In this document: positions 25,489 to 33,881 of the stretch, one piece after another
Position numbering within the stretch: position 1 is the first letter of the stretch
How the letters are laid out: the number at the start of each line of letters is the position of its first letter
NCBI GenBank assembly: GCA_016704145.1
Contig: JADJAS010000007.1
Location: 248,001-312,000, forward strand
DNA from: Rhodocyclaceae bacterium
GTDB lineage: Bacteria > Pseudomonadota > Gammaproteobacteria > Burkholderiales > Rhodocyclaceae
Reading direction: 5' to 3'
Length of the DNA stretch: 64,000 nt
Translations under genes and position numbers: made by a program
Notes under the pieces: generated by a model
Seen by the model: the letters and a program-made list of their open reading frames with translations, nothing else
Told to the model about the DNA's origin: nothing
Database searches by the model: none

Positions 25489-26802
25489 ATGACACTGGAT
25501 AGAAGAAGTTTCATCAAGATTCTCGGTAGCGCTTCTGGCGTCGCCCTGGCGGGCTGTGCCGGCGCGCCATCGGTATCGTCCGGCAGCGCCGGCGAGATCA
25601 TGGCCAAGACCGGCCGCCGCGTCATCGTGATCGGCGGCGGCTACGGTGGCAGCATCGCCGCCAAGTACGTGCGCATGCTCGACAAGTCCATCGAAGTGGT
25701 GATGGTCGAACGGAACAAGCAGTTCATCTCCTGCCCGTTCAGCAACTTCTACATCGCGGGCATCACCAACGACATGAACGCGCTGACCATCAACTACGAC
25801 CGGCTGGCGGCGAACCATGGCATCAAGATGGTCTACGCCGAGGTCACCGCCATCGACCCCGCCGCGAAGACCGTGGTCACCAGCGCCGGCACACTGGCCT
25901 ACGACCGCCTGATCGTTTCGCCCGGCATCGACTTCCGCATCGAGGAAATCGAAGGCTACAACGCCCAGACCCCCGAGAGCATCCCGCACGCCTGGAAGAC
26001 CGGCGCGCAATCGACGCTGCTGCGCAACCAGCTTCAGTCGATGAAGGATGGCGGCACGGTCATCATGAGCATGCCGCTCACCCCCTATCGCTGCCCGCCC
26101 GGGCCTTACGAGCGCTCCTGCCTGATCGCCAGCTACCTGAAGCAGCACAAGCCGAAGTCGAAGCTGATCCTGCTGGACGCCAACCCCGATGTGGTCTCGA
26201 AGAAGCCGCTGTTCACCAAGGCCTGGAGCACGTACTACAAGGACAACTTCCAGTACATCGGCGCCAAGAAGGTGACGCAGGTAAACGTCGCCGGCAAGTC
26301 GGTCAGCATCGAGGGTGTCGAGGACTTCAAGGGCGACGTCATCAACCTGATTCCGCCGCAGCGTGCCGCCGACCTCGCGGTCAAGGCCGGCCTGGTCGGC
26401 GACGACAAAAAGTGGTGCCCGGTCGACGCCGTCAGCTTCCAGTCGACCAAGCACAAGGACATCCACGTCATCGGCGACGCCACGGCCCTGCCGTCGGACG
26501 GCCCCCCGATGCCGAAGTCCGGCTACTCGGCCAATTCGCAAGCCAAGGTCTGCGCGCAAAACGTCGTCAACCTGATGAACGGCAAGGAGCCGGTCGAATT
26601 CTCGGGCATCAACGTCTGCTACAGCGCGCTGAACGAACACGAATCGGTGAGCGTCGCCAACGTGTACGCGATCAAGGGCGGCAAGATCATCTCGGTGCCG
26701 AACTCCGGCGGTATCTCGCCGGTCGACTTCTCGCTGACCAAGGCCGAACACGCCTACGCGGAAAGCTGGCTGCGCAACATCCTGACCGAAATGTCTTCCT
26801 GA
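25489..26802 (+). CDS. fccB: Flavocytochrome c sulfide dehydrogenase flavoprotein subunit-like
   Basis: FAD-dependent pyridine-nucleotide-disulfide-family protein of 437 residues, related to FccB/SoxF. The N-terminus has a twin-arginine motif (DRRSFIK) followed by LAGC, which could be a lipobox, so the protein is exported and perhaps anchored. FAD sites are VIVIGGGYGGS and DIHVIGDAT. Redox-type Cys residues occur in FISCPFSNFYIAG and in YRCPPGPYERSC. Sulfide or a sulfane compound is the expected electron donor and the adjacent dihaem cytochrome the acceptor. The substrate is inferred from the family only. Confidence 0.88.
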   Translation: MTLDRRSFIKILGSASGVALAGCAGAPSVSSGSAGEIMAKTGRRVIVIGGGYGGSIAAKYVRMLDKSIEVVMVERNKQFISCPFSNFYIAGITNDMNALTINYDRLAANHGIKMVYAEVTAIDPAAKTVVTSAGTLAYDRLIVSPGIDFRIEEIEGYNAQTPESIPHAWKTGAQSTLLRNQLQSMKDGGTVIMSMPLTPYRCPPGPYERSCLIASYLKQHKPKSKLILLDANPDVVSKKPLFTKAWSTYYKDNFQYIGAKKVTQVNVAGKSVSIEGVEDFKGDVINLIPPQRAADLAVKAGLVGDDKKWCPVDAVSFQSTKHKDIHVIGDATALPSDGPPMPKSGYSANSQAKVCAQNVVNLMNGKEPVEFSGINVCYSALNEHESVSVANVYAIKGGKIISVPNSGGISPVDFSLTKAEHAYAESWLRNILTEMSS

Positions 26803-26826
26803 GGATTACGGCAGTTGCAACAACGC

Positions 26827-26848
26827 AAACCCCGCTACGGCGGGGTTT
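26827..26848. terminator. Bidirectional terminator between fccB-like gene and dut
   Basis: AAACCCCGC / GCGGGGTTT, 9-base stem with loop TACG. It lies between two convergent genes and is flanked by A/T-rich bases on both sides. Confidence 0.85.
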
Positions 26849-26852
26849 ATCT

Positions 26853-27302
26853 TTACTGATGTCCCGTGCTGCCGAAGCCGCCGTCGCCGCGATGGCTGGC
26901 CTCGAAGTCGTCGACGACGTTGAAGGCGACCTGCACCACGGGCACGACCACGAGCTGCGCCAGCCGGTCGAGCGGATTGAGGGTGAACGGCTGGCCACCG
27001 CGATTCCAGGTCGACACGAATATCTCGCCCTGATAGTCCGAATCGATCAGCCCGACCAGGTTGCCGAGCACGATGCCGTGCTTGTGACCCAGACCCGATC
27101 TCGGCAGAATCATCGCCGCCAGGCCAGGATCGGCCAGGTGGATCGCCATGCCGGTCGGCACCAGATGCGTCTCGCCGGGTGCGATGGCCAGCGGCGCCTC
27201 GATGCAGGCGCGCAAATCCAGCCCGGCCGAACCCGGCGTCGCATAGTGCGGCGGCGCACTTTTCAAGCGCTCGTCGAGGATCTTGACGTCTATCCGGTGC
27301 AT
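26853..27302 (-). CDS. dut: dUTP diphosphatase
   Basis: Hydrolyses dUTP to dUMP, preventing uracil incorporation. The 149-residue homotrimer type has its motifs in order: GSAGLDLRA, PRSGLG, GLIDSDYQGE and RLAQLVVVP, with the C-terminal GGFGSTGHQ arm. It overlaps the end of coaBC by 13 bases, a common pairing (dfp-dut). Confidence 0.97.
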   Translation of the reverse strand: MHRIDVKILDERLKSAPPHYATPGSAGLDLRACIEAPLAIAPGETHLVPTGMAIHLADPGLAAMILPRSGLGHKHGIVLGNLVGLIDSDYQGEIFVSTWNRGGQPFTLNPLDRLAQLVVVPVVQVAFNVVDDFEASHRGDGGFGSTGHQ

Positions 27303-28483
27303 TTCATGAGTCTCGCAATGTGGGCCACGATGCCGCGCGCCACGCTCAGCTTGTCGCCGGCCGGCAGCGGATGCGCGCCGGCCTCATCGAACAGCGTCAC
27401 CTGATTGCCGTCGCCGCCCAGGCCGTCCTGCACGAGATTGCCGACCACCAGCGGCAGCTTCTTGGCGCGGCGCTTGCCCTCCGCGTATTCCGCGAGATTG
27501 CGACTCTCCGCCGCGAAACCGACGCAGAACGGCGCCTCCGGCCGCGCCGCCACCTCGGCCAGGATATCGGGATTGGCAACCAGTTCGATGGTCATGCCGG
27601 CGCTGCTCTTCTTGATTTTGTGCTCGGCCGAATTGGCCGGCCGGTAGTCGGCCACGGCGGCGACGCCGATAAACACGTCCTGACCCGGCAGCGCGGCGAA
27701 CACCGCGTTACGCATGTCCAAGGCGCTTTGCACATCGATGCGCTTGGCGTTACGCCATGACTGACTTTCGCAGACCGGACCGGCGACGATGGTCACCTCC
27801 GCGCCAGCCTCGGCGCAGGCGCGCGCCAGCGCGAAACCCATCTTGCCGGAACTGGAATTGGTCAGGCCGCGCACCGGATCGAGCGGCTCGAAAGTCGGAC
27901 CGGCGGTGAGCAAGACCTTACGGCCGGCCAGCAACTTCGGCTGCAGAAAGCCGATCAGCGCGTCGAACAGTTCCACCGCTTCGAGCATGCGGCCGTCGCC
28001 GACTTCGCCGCAGGCCTGTTCCCCCGCCGCCGGGCCGAGAATCACCACGCCGTCGGCCGCCAATTGCTCGACATTCCGTCGCGTCGCCGGGTTTTCCCAC
28101 ATCTGCCGGTTCATCGCCGGCGCCACGAGCAGCGGACAATCCCGCGCGAGGCAAAGCGTGGTCAGCAGATCGTCGGCCATGCCGTGCGCCAGACGGGCCA
28201 GGAAGTCAGCGGTGGCCGGCGCCGCCAGTATCGCCGCCGCGCCGCGGGTCAGGTCGATGTGGGCCATGGCGCGCTGCTGTTCGTCCCAGAGACCGGTCCA
28301 GACGGGCCGGCCCGACAGCGCCTGAAACGTGACGGGGCCGACGAAACGGGTCGCGGCCTCGGTCATGACCACGTCGACCTCGGCCCCGGCCTTGACCAGC
28401 AGACGAGTCAACTCCGCCGCCTTGTAGGCCGCGATACCTCCGGTGATGCCCAGCACGATGCGCTTGTCAGCCAGTCCGTTCAT
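27290..28483 (-). CDS. coaBC: CoaBC, phosphopantothenoylcysteine synthetase/decarboxylase
   Basis: Bifunctional coenzyme A enzyme. The N-terminal flavin decarboxylase part has GITGGIAAYKA, the PAMN motif (APAMNRQMW) and the active-site flap ACGEVGDGRM. The C-terminal synthetase part (from about residue 185) has LTAGPTFEPLDPVRGLTNSSSGKMG. I chose the ATG at 28483; the open frame extends 17 codons further upstream. A copy of the 25-base repeat (27745-27769) encodes ESQSWRNA in the synthetase domain. Confidence 0.96.
   Translation of the reverse strand: MNGLADKRIVLGITGGIAAYKAAELTRLLVKAGAEVDVVMTEAATRFVGPVTFQALSGRPVWTGLWDEQQRAMAHIDLTRGAAAILAAPATADFLARLAHGMADDLLTTLCLARDCPLLVAPAMNRQMWENPATRRNVEQLAADGVVILGPAAGEQACGEVGDGRMLEAVELFDALIGFLQPKLLAGRKVLLTAGPTFEPLDPVRGLTNSSSGKMGFALARACAEAGAEVTIVAGPVCESQSWRNAKRIDVQSALDMRNAVFAALPGQDVFIGVAAVADYRPANSAEHKIKKSSAGMTIELVANPDILAEVAARPEAPFCVGFAAESRNLAEYAEGKRRAKKLPLVVGNLVQDGLGGDGNQVTLFDEAGAHPLPAGDKLSVARGIVAHIARLMKCTG
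27745..27769 (-). repeat. Dispersed 25-base repeat, copy in coaBC
   Basis: Minus-strand reading begins GAAAGTCAGTCATGGCGT and ends ACGCCA. It differs from the mutL copy in only a few positions. It is in frame E-S-Q-S-W-R-N-A, not K-V-S. Confidence 0.65.
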
Positions 28484-28527
28484 GACAGGTAGAATCCCGA
28501 TGGATTGATGGGAAATTCTAACCGCGA

Positions 28528-29208
28528 ATGGCAATCACCGACTGGCCCGAGAACGAAAGACCGCGCGAACGCCTGCTGGCGCACGGTCCGCAGGCATTGT
28601 CCGACGCGGAGCTGCTGGCGATCTTCCTGCGGGTGGGTATCAAGGGCAAGAGCGCGGTGGACCTCGCCCGGGAACTGCTCGGCCGCTTCGACGGCAGCCT
28701 GGCACGCCTGATCGATGCCTCGCCGAAGGCATTGGCCAAGCTGCCCGGGCTGGGCCCGGCCAAGGCAGTACAGCTGGCGGCCACACTGGAGTTTGCCCGG
28801 CGCGCCCTGAAAGACTCAATGCAGGACCGCGACCTGCTCGGTTCACCGGACGCCGTGCGCGACTGGCTGCGCCTCAAGCTCGGCGGCCTGCCGCACGAAG
28901 TGTTCGGCGTCCTGTGGCTGGATGCGCGCAACCGCCTGATCGCCTGGGACGAACTGTTTCGCGGCACGCTGACCCAGGCCAGCGTCTATCCGCGCGAAGT
29001 CGTCAAGCAGGCGCTGGCCCACAATGCCGCCGCGGCCATCCTGGCGCACAACCACCCTTCGGGGCTGGCGGAACCTTCACCGGCCGACGAACTGCTCACC
29101 CGCGGCCTCAAGCAGGCGCTGGCACTGGTCGATGTCCGGGTCGTCGATCATTTCATCGTCGCCGGCCGGGCCGCGCCGTTTTCCTTTGCCGAACGCGGCT
29201 TGCTCTGA
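28528..29208 (+). CDS. radC: RadC-family JAB/MPN domain protein
   Basis: A 226-residue member of UPF0758/RadC. A helix-hairpin-helix region (LPGLGPAKAVQLAA) is followed by a JAB-type metalloprotease-like domain whose metal motif is complete (HNHPSG, then a downstream Asp). The family was once linked to DNA repair, but its role remains uncertain. It is divergent from coaBC, with 44 bases between the starts. Confidence 0.93.
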   Translation: MAITDWPENERPRERLLAHGPQALSDAELLAIFLRVGIKGKSAVDLARELLGRFDGSLARLIDASPKALAKLPGLGPAKAVQLAATLEFARRALKDSMQDRDLLGSPDAVRDWLRLKLGGLPHEVFGVLWLDARNRLIAWDELFRGTLTQASVYPREVVKQALAHNAAAAILAHNHPSGLAEPSPADELLTRGLKQALALVDVRVVDHFIVAGRAAPFSFAERGLL

Positions 29209-29215
29209 AAAGAAC

Positions 29216-29245
29216 TTGAAAGCCGGCCCCGTTTCCGGGTACACT
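29216..29245 (+). promoter_or_regulatory. Candidate sigma-70 promoter of rpmB-rpmG
   Basis: TTGAAA (29216-29221), 18-base spacer, TACACT (29240-29245), about 40 bases before the rpmB ATG, in a gap downstream of radC. Confidence 0.55.
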
Positions 29246-29283
29246 GCGCGGCTTTACTGAATTCGACTGACTGGAGCAAGACC

Positions 29284-29517
29284 ATGTCCCGCGTCTGCCA
29301 AGTGACGGGCAAGGCCCCGATGGTCGGGAACCACGTTTCCCACGCCAACAACAAGACCAAGCGCCGCTACCTGCCCAACCTGCAAAACCGCCGCTTCTGG
29401 GTGGAAAGCGAAAACCGCTGGGTGCGCCTGCGCGTGTCCAATGCCGGCCTGCGCACCATCGACAAGAAGGGCATCGATGTCGTCCTCGCCGAACTGCGCG
29501 AGCGCGGCGAACTCTGA
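29284..29517 (+). CDS. rpmB: Ribosomal protein bL28
   Basis: Large-subunit ribosomal protein of 77 residues, starting MSRVCQVTGK with the typical NNKTKRRYLPNLQ and FWVESENRWVRLRVS segments. It pairs with rpmG 28 bases downstream, the conserved rpmBG operon. Confidence 0.98.
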   Translation: MSRVCQVTGKAPMVGNHVSHANNKTKRRYLPNLQNRRFWVESENRWVRLRVSNAGLRTIDKKGIDVVLAELRERGEL

Positions 29518-29545
29518 TTAATCCGAACGTCCAAGGAGAGCGAAC

Positions 29546-29713
29546 ATGGCTAAAGGCGGTCGCGAAAAGATCAAGCTGGAATCGACGGCCGGCACCGGCC
29601 ATTTCTATACCACCAACAAGAACAAGAAGACCACGCCGGAAAAGCTGGAGTTCATGAAGTACGACCCGAAGGTGCGCAAGCACGTGATATACAAGGAAGT
29701 GAAGCTCAAGTAA
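29546..29713 (+). CDS. rpmG: Ribosomal protein bL33
   Basis: A 55-residue large-subunit protein read directly from the sequence: it starts MAKGGREKIKLES, contains YTTNKNKKTTPEKLE and ends VIYKEVKLK. It has no CxxC pairs, so it is the zinc-free type. A good AAGGAG ribosome site lies at 29532-29537. It shares the rpmB transcript and is followed by a terminator. Confidence 0.98.
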   Translation: MAKGGREKIKLESTAGTGHFYTTNKNKKTTPEKLEFMKYDPKVRKHVIYKEVKLK

Positions 29714-29733
29714 TTGCGCCACGCACCGCAAGC

Positions 29734-29760
29734 AAGCCCGCCGCGCGCGGGCTTTCTTAT
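29734..29760 (+). terminator. Terminator after rpmG
   Basis: AAGCCCGC / GCGGGCTT, 8-base stem with a 5-base loop, then TCTTAT. It slightly overlaps the end of the convergent channel gene, so it may stop both transcripts. Confidence 0.85.
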
Positions 29761-31022
29761 TGGTTCAGTACGCGAACTTCCCGCTGCGGGAACGGGATTT
29801 GGATGCCGGCATCCTGGAAGCCGCGCCAGATGGCAAGGTTGATATCGGAGCGCAGTTGTTGCGTCCCTTCTTCCGGATCCTCGACCCAGAAGGCCACTTC
29901 GAGATTGACGCCCGAGTCGGCGAAGGCCGTGACGAAAGCCTTGGCCGGCGGATCGGCGAGCACGCGTTCCTGCGCGGTGGCCGCGGCGACGATCAGCGAC
30001 ATCGCCAGCGTCAGGTCGGAACCGTAAGCCACCTGCACCGGCAGCGCGATGCGCACCCGCGTGTCCGAATACGACTCGTTTTGCACCACCGAACTGACCA
30101 GCACCTCGTTCGGCACGAGCGCCTCGACGCCCGTCATGCCCTTCAGCACCGTGTAACGCGTGGTGATGCGGCTCACCTGGCCGCGATCCTGGCCAACCGA
30201 GATCAAGTCGCCGATACGGATCGAGCGGTCGAGCAGGATGATGAAGCCGGACACATAGTTCGCGGCGATCTTCTGCAAGCCGAAACCCAGACCGACGCCG
30301 AGCGCGCCGCCGAACACCGACAGCGTGGTGAGGTCGATGCCCACCAGCGGCAAGCCGATCAGCACGGCCAGCAGGATCAGTCCCGCCCGCGCCAGGCGGG
30401 AAAACACCGCGCGTAGATTGGAGTCGAGGCCGGGCACCGCCAACAGGCGCGCCTCGATGGCGCCGCCGATCCACAGCGCCACCAGCAGCATGCCCAGCAC
30501 CGTGGCGACGCCCTGGAAGATCAGCCACAGATTCAACGGCTGCTTGCCGACCGTGAATTGGACGCTCTCAAGGAAGGCGATCAAGTCCGGCAGCAATCCC
30601 GCGATGTAGAGCGCGACCACGCCCCAGACGAGGAAGGCGAAGCCGCGCTCGAAGCTGGCCAGCCACGGGCCGCTGAAGGTTTGGCGCAAGGCGAAGAACG
30701 CCGCGCGGATGACGGCCAGCGAAGCCAGCAGCGGCACCGCCAGCGACAGCAGGTTGACGCGATGCCAGTGCGCCAGGACGGGGCGCGCCAGCAGCACCAG
30801 TACCAGCGCGGTGAGCGGAAAGGCCAGGCGCTTCAGGCCGCGCTGGCCGATCTGCCAGGCGACCGTGCCATCGGCCACCTGACGGTTGCGTACCAGATGG
30901 CCGGCCAGCCCACCGAGCGCCAGACAGCAGGCGAGCACGCCCACCTGCCAGAGCACGCCGGCCTGCTGCAGGTCGCCCCACAGGTCGAGCAGCAAGCGGC
31001 CGAACTGGCTGTTCGCGTTCAT
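29757..31022 (-). CDS. MscS-family mechanosensitive ion channel
   Basis: Membrane protein of 421 residues with about six predicted transmembrane helices. The MscS pore helix and beta domain follow: FGGALGVGLGFGLQKIAANYVSGF and DRSIRIGDLISVG. It releases solutes on hypo-osmotic shock. It is the last gene of a chain in which each start overlaps the previous stop by ATGA (PLD protein, then channel). Confidence 0.93.
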   Translation of the reverse strand: MNANSQFGRLLLDLWGDLQQAGVLWQVGVLACCLALGGLAGHLVRNRQVADGTVAWQIGQRGLKRLAFPLTALVLVLLARPVLAHWHRVNLLSLAVPLLASLAVIRAAFFALRQTFSGPWLASFERGFAFLVWGVVALYIAGLLPDLIAFLESVQFTVGKQPLNLWLIFQGVATVLGMLLVALWIGGAIEARLLAVPGLDSNLRAVFSRLARAGLILLAVLIGLPLVGIDLTTLSVFGGALGVGLGFGLQKIAANYVSGFIILLDRSIRIGDLISVGQDRGQVSRITTRYTVLKGMTGVEALVPNEVLVSSVVQNESYSDTRVRIALPVQVAYGSDLTLAMSLIVAAATAQERVLADPPAKAFVTAFADSGVNLEVAFWVEDPEEGTQQLRSDINLAIWRGFQDAGIQIPFPQREVRVLNQ

Positions 31023-31567
31023 GAAGGAAACTTCTCCAAATACGGCACGGCCTCGTCGTGGTGGCGCCGCCAGTTGTCGAGATAGCGACGCGCCAGCGGC
31101 TCATTGCCGCGCATGATCACCAAGTTTTCGGCATTGCGCGCCTGCGCCGAGTAGGTGAAATTGTAGCTGCCGGTCACCACCACCGGTGCACCGCCTTCGG
31201 CGTCGATCAGCATGATCTTGTTGTGGGCGCTGGCATGGCGGACTTCGAACCAGACCGGAATGCCGGCATCGTGAAGACGGTGAACCAGGCTGCGCTCGTT
31301 GCGTTGCGTCTGCTCCAGGTCGACCAGCATCGCCACCCGCACGCCGCGCCGATGCGCATCTTCGAGCGCACGGGCGATGTTGCGGCTGGTGAACACATAG
31401 GCCTGAACGTGGATGGTGCGCCGCGCCTGGGCCATGGCGGCCAGCAGAGCGCCTTCGGCATCGTCCCAGGGGGTGAACAGCACCTCCACCGTGCCGCGGG
31501 CCGGCAGCGGCGCCGCCGTCGCCGCCAGGCTGCACAGCGCCAGCAGCAGGACGGCGAAGCGCCTCAC
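31019..31567 (-). CDS. Exported phospholipase-D-family protein (Nuc-like)
   Basis: A 182-residue protein with signal peptide (about residues 1-19) and a single HKD motif (HNKIMLID, then the conserved GSYNFTYSA). Single-HKD proteins of this size resemble the Nuc endonuclease and work as dimers. Periplasmic nuclease or lipid hydrolase activity is possible; the substrate is not shown. It overlaps both neighbours by four bases. Confidence 0.88.
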   Translation of the reverse strand: MRRFAVLLLALCSLAATAAPLPARGTVEVLFTPWDDAEGALLAAMAQARRTIHVQAYVFTSRNIARALEDAHRRGVRVAMLVDLEQTQRNERSLVHRLHDAGIPVWFEVRHASAHNKIMLIDAEGGAPVVVTGSYNFTYSAQARNAENLVIMRGNEPLARRYLDNWRRHHDEAVPYLEKFPS

Positions 31568-32820
31568 GGGCGCCTTTCCAGTACCGCGGCGTAGAAGCCA
31601 TCCGTGCCATGCATATGCGGCAACAGGCGCAAGTCGGCGCCGGTATCGAGCGCGATGCCCGACTTCGCCAGCAGATCGGCCACGGACAGGCGCGTGAAGT
31701 CGGCATGGCTGGCGACGAAGGCGTCGACGATCGCCTCATTCTCCTCCGGCAGGATGCTGCACGTGGCATAGACGACCCGGCCGCCGGGCTTGACCAGCCG
31801 GGCCGCGCCGGCCAGGATGTCGGCCTGCTTGCGCGTCAGTTCCTCGACCGAGGCCGGCGTCTGCCGCCACTTGAGGTCGGGATTGCGCCGCAGCGTGCCC
31901 AGACCCGAACACGGCGCGTCGACCAGCACGCGATCGATCTTGCCGGCCAGGCGCTTGACCTTGATGTCGTTCTCGCCGCCGATCAGCGCCGGATGCACGT
32001 TCGACAGGCCGGCGCGCGCCAGCCGCGGCTTCATCCTGGCCAGCCGCTTCTCGGCCACGTCGAAGGCATAGAGCCGGCCGGTGGAGCGCATCATCGCGCC
32101 GAGCAGCAAGGTCTTGCCGCCCGCGCCGGCGCAGAAGTCCGCCACCATCTCGCCGCGCTTGGGCGCCAGCAGCAGACCGAGCAACTGGCTGCCCTCGTCC
32201 TGCACCTCGACCTGGCCATCGAGAAACAATGGATGCCGCGCCAGCGAAGGCCGGCCCTTCAGCCGCAAGCCCATCGGCGCGTACCGGCAGGTTGCCGCCG
32301 CGATCCCGTCGGCGGTCAAGCGGGCCAGTACTTCCTCCCGGCCGGCTTTCATGGCATTGACGCGCAGGTCGAGCGGCGCCGGCTGGTTCAGTCCGCGCGC
32401 CAGCGCCAAGAGTTCTTCCGCGCCCATGCAGGCCAGCAGCCGTTCGGCCAGCCAGTCGGGCAGGTCGGCCTGCTCGGCAAGACTCAGCGCGGGCTCCGGC
32501 CGCGCCTTGATCTCGGCCAGCCAATCCATCTCGCGGGCCGACACCGCTTCGGCCAGTTGCCGCTGGCTGACCCCCTGCAAGCGCACCAGCGCCGCCAGCA
32601 CGAGCCGTCTCGGCGTGCCGCCATCACTGACTATCCGCTCCAGCAGCCGCTTGCGCCGCAGCACGGCATAGGCCGTCTCGGCAATCCAGGCCCGTTCTCG
32701 ACCACCCGTCCTATCGACCCGGAAATGGTTGGACAACACGCCGTCGGCCGGCTGGTTGAATTTCAGCATGTCGGCCAAAACGTCCACCAGTGCATCGAGC
32801 ATTTTTTCGGTCACGCGCAT
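31564..32820 (-). CDS. RsmB/NOP-family rRNA cytosine-C5 methyltransferase
   Basis: SAM-dependent RNA m5C methylase of 418 residues. The N-terminal part is an NusB-like RNA-binding region. The catalytic part has DFCAGAGGKTLLL (SAM), DAPCSGLGTLRRNPD and YATCSILPEEN, the two catalytic Cys motifs. Closest to the RsmB-like class, although true RsmB usually lies next to fmt. The ATG at 32820 shares one base with the stop of the DUF3108 gene. A strong repeat copy (32611-32635) encodes IVSDGGTP between the two domains. Confidence 0.92.
   Translation of the reverse strand: MRVTEKMLDALVDVLADMLKFNQPADGVLSNHFRVDRTGGRERAWIAETAYAVLRRKRLLERIVSDGGTPRRLVLAALVRLQGVSQRQLAEAVSAREMDWLAEIKARPEPALSLAEQADLPDWLAERLLACMGAEELLALARGLNQPAPLDLRVNAMKAGREEVLARLTADGIAAATCRYAPMGLRLKGRPSLARHPLFLDGQVEVQDEGSQLLGLLLAPKRGEMVADFCAGAGGKTLLLGAMMRSTGRLYAFDVAEKRLARMKPRLARAGLSNVHPALIGGENDIKVKRLAGKIDRVLVDAPCSGLGTLRRNPDLKWRQTPASVEELTRKQADILAGAARLVKPGGRVVYATCSILPEENEAIVDAFVASHADFTRLSVADLLAKSGIALDTGADLRLLPHMHGTDGFYAAVLERRP
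32611..32635 (-). repeat. Dispersed 25-base repeat, copy in rsmB-like gene
   Basis: One mismatch (GATAGTCAG for GAAAGTCAG) from the chemoreceptor copy. Identity with that copy continues for about ten bases outside the core. Confidence 0.8.
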
Positions 32821-33881
32821 CAATGCGCTCCTTCCATATTGGTATCGACGTCGATCTTCTCGGCCACCTGCTCGAAAACATCGCCCTTGCGATCGACATG
32901 GCGGATCTTCACCGGCAGGCGCGAATCCTCCAGGCTCAGCCAGACCTCGGTCGAATCGCGGCCCTCGGGCCGGCGGGCACGCAGGTGCAGCGTCCGGCGG
33001 CGGCCGATGGGCGTATCGATGGTCTCTTCGCCGACCACCTCGAAATCGTATTGTTCCAGTTTCCGTCCGGTCACCACCGGCAGGGAAATGACCGCGCGGT
33101 CGGTCGGCACCATCAAGGCCAACTGGAAGAAGACCGACAGCATGTCCTGTGTCTCTCCCTGCAACTCGAACTCGCGCCCGTCGGCCAGGGCCACCCGCGA
33201 TTCCTCCCAGTTGAAGCGCGCCGAATCAGTCTTGCCCTTGCCGCGCTCGGCGCGGTATTCACGCGGCCGCAGGCGTCCCTTGACGATTTCGCCTGCCGAC
33301 ACGTTGACGACACTGGCGGGCTTGAACACGTTGGCCAGCCCGGTGGTCGTCGCCGTGCTGCGCATGGCGTAGCGCGCGCCGTCCTGGCGAAACTCCTGGA
33401 GCGTCTGTCCGAGCACGAAACCGTTGTCGCCCATGGTCACCGCGTAGCGGATACGCACGGCCGACGGCAGATCCACCAGCGGCGTGGATTCACCGGCCGG
33501 CTCGGCCGCTGCCGGCCCGGCTTCCGCCACCGAAGGCGCGACGGCGGCATCCTCGGCTGGCGCAGGGGGTTCCGCCGGAGCTTCGGCGGGCGGTTCCGGT
33601 TCTGGCGGCGGAATCGTTACCGGCAGTTCGGCGGCGGCCATGTCGATGGCGGGCGCCTTCACTCGCCTGGGACGCGGCTGCGGCGCCGCCACCGGCCTTG
33701 TGGGCGTCGCCGCCGGACTGGGCGCGGCGATAAGCGCCGGCTCGGCCAGATGCGCGGTCAGCGGCGGCGACGGTGCGCCGTCGTCGAGCGAGGATCGCGG
33801 TCCGACGGGACCCAGCAGCACCGCGAGGTGCAGGAACGCCGATGCGGCAAGCGCCATGGTAAATCGGCGACGAACGTTCAT
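32820..33881 (-). CDS. DUF3108 protein with TonB-like Pro-rich N-terminus
   Basis: A 353-residue protein with an N-terminal membrane anchor or signal (about residues 7-27), a long Pro/Ala-rich periplasmic spacer (about 30-135) and a C-terminal DUF3108 domain (about 140-350). The domain is of lipocalin- or LolA-like beta type and of unknown function. It overlaps purN by four bases and the methylase gene by one. The same order (purN, DUF3108 protein) occurs in other betaproteobacteria as far as I recall. Confidence 0.85.
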   Translation of the reverse strand: MNVRRRFTMALAASAFLHLAVLLGPVGPRSSLDDGAPSPPLTAHLAEPALIAAPSPAATPTRPVAAPQPRPRRVKAPAIDMAAAELPVTIPPPEPEPPAEAPAEPPAPAEDAAVAPSVAEAGPAAAEPAGESTPLVDLPSAVRIRYAVTMGDNGFVLGQTLQEFRQDGARYAMRSTATTTGLANVFKPASVVNVSAGEIVKGRLRPREYRAERGKGKTDSARFNWEESRVALADGREFELQGETQDMLSVFFQLALMVPTDRAVISLPVVTGRKLEQYDFEVVGEETIDTPIGRRRTLHLRARRPEGRDSTEVWLSLEDSRLPVKIRHVDRKGDVFEQVAEKIDVDTNMEGAH

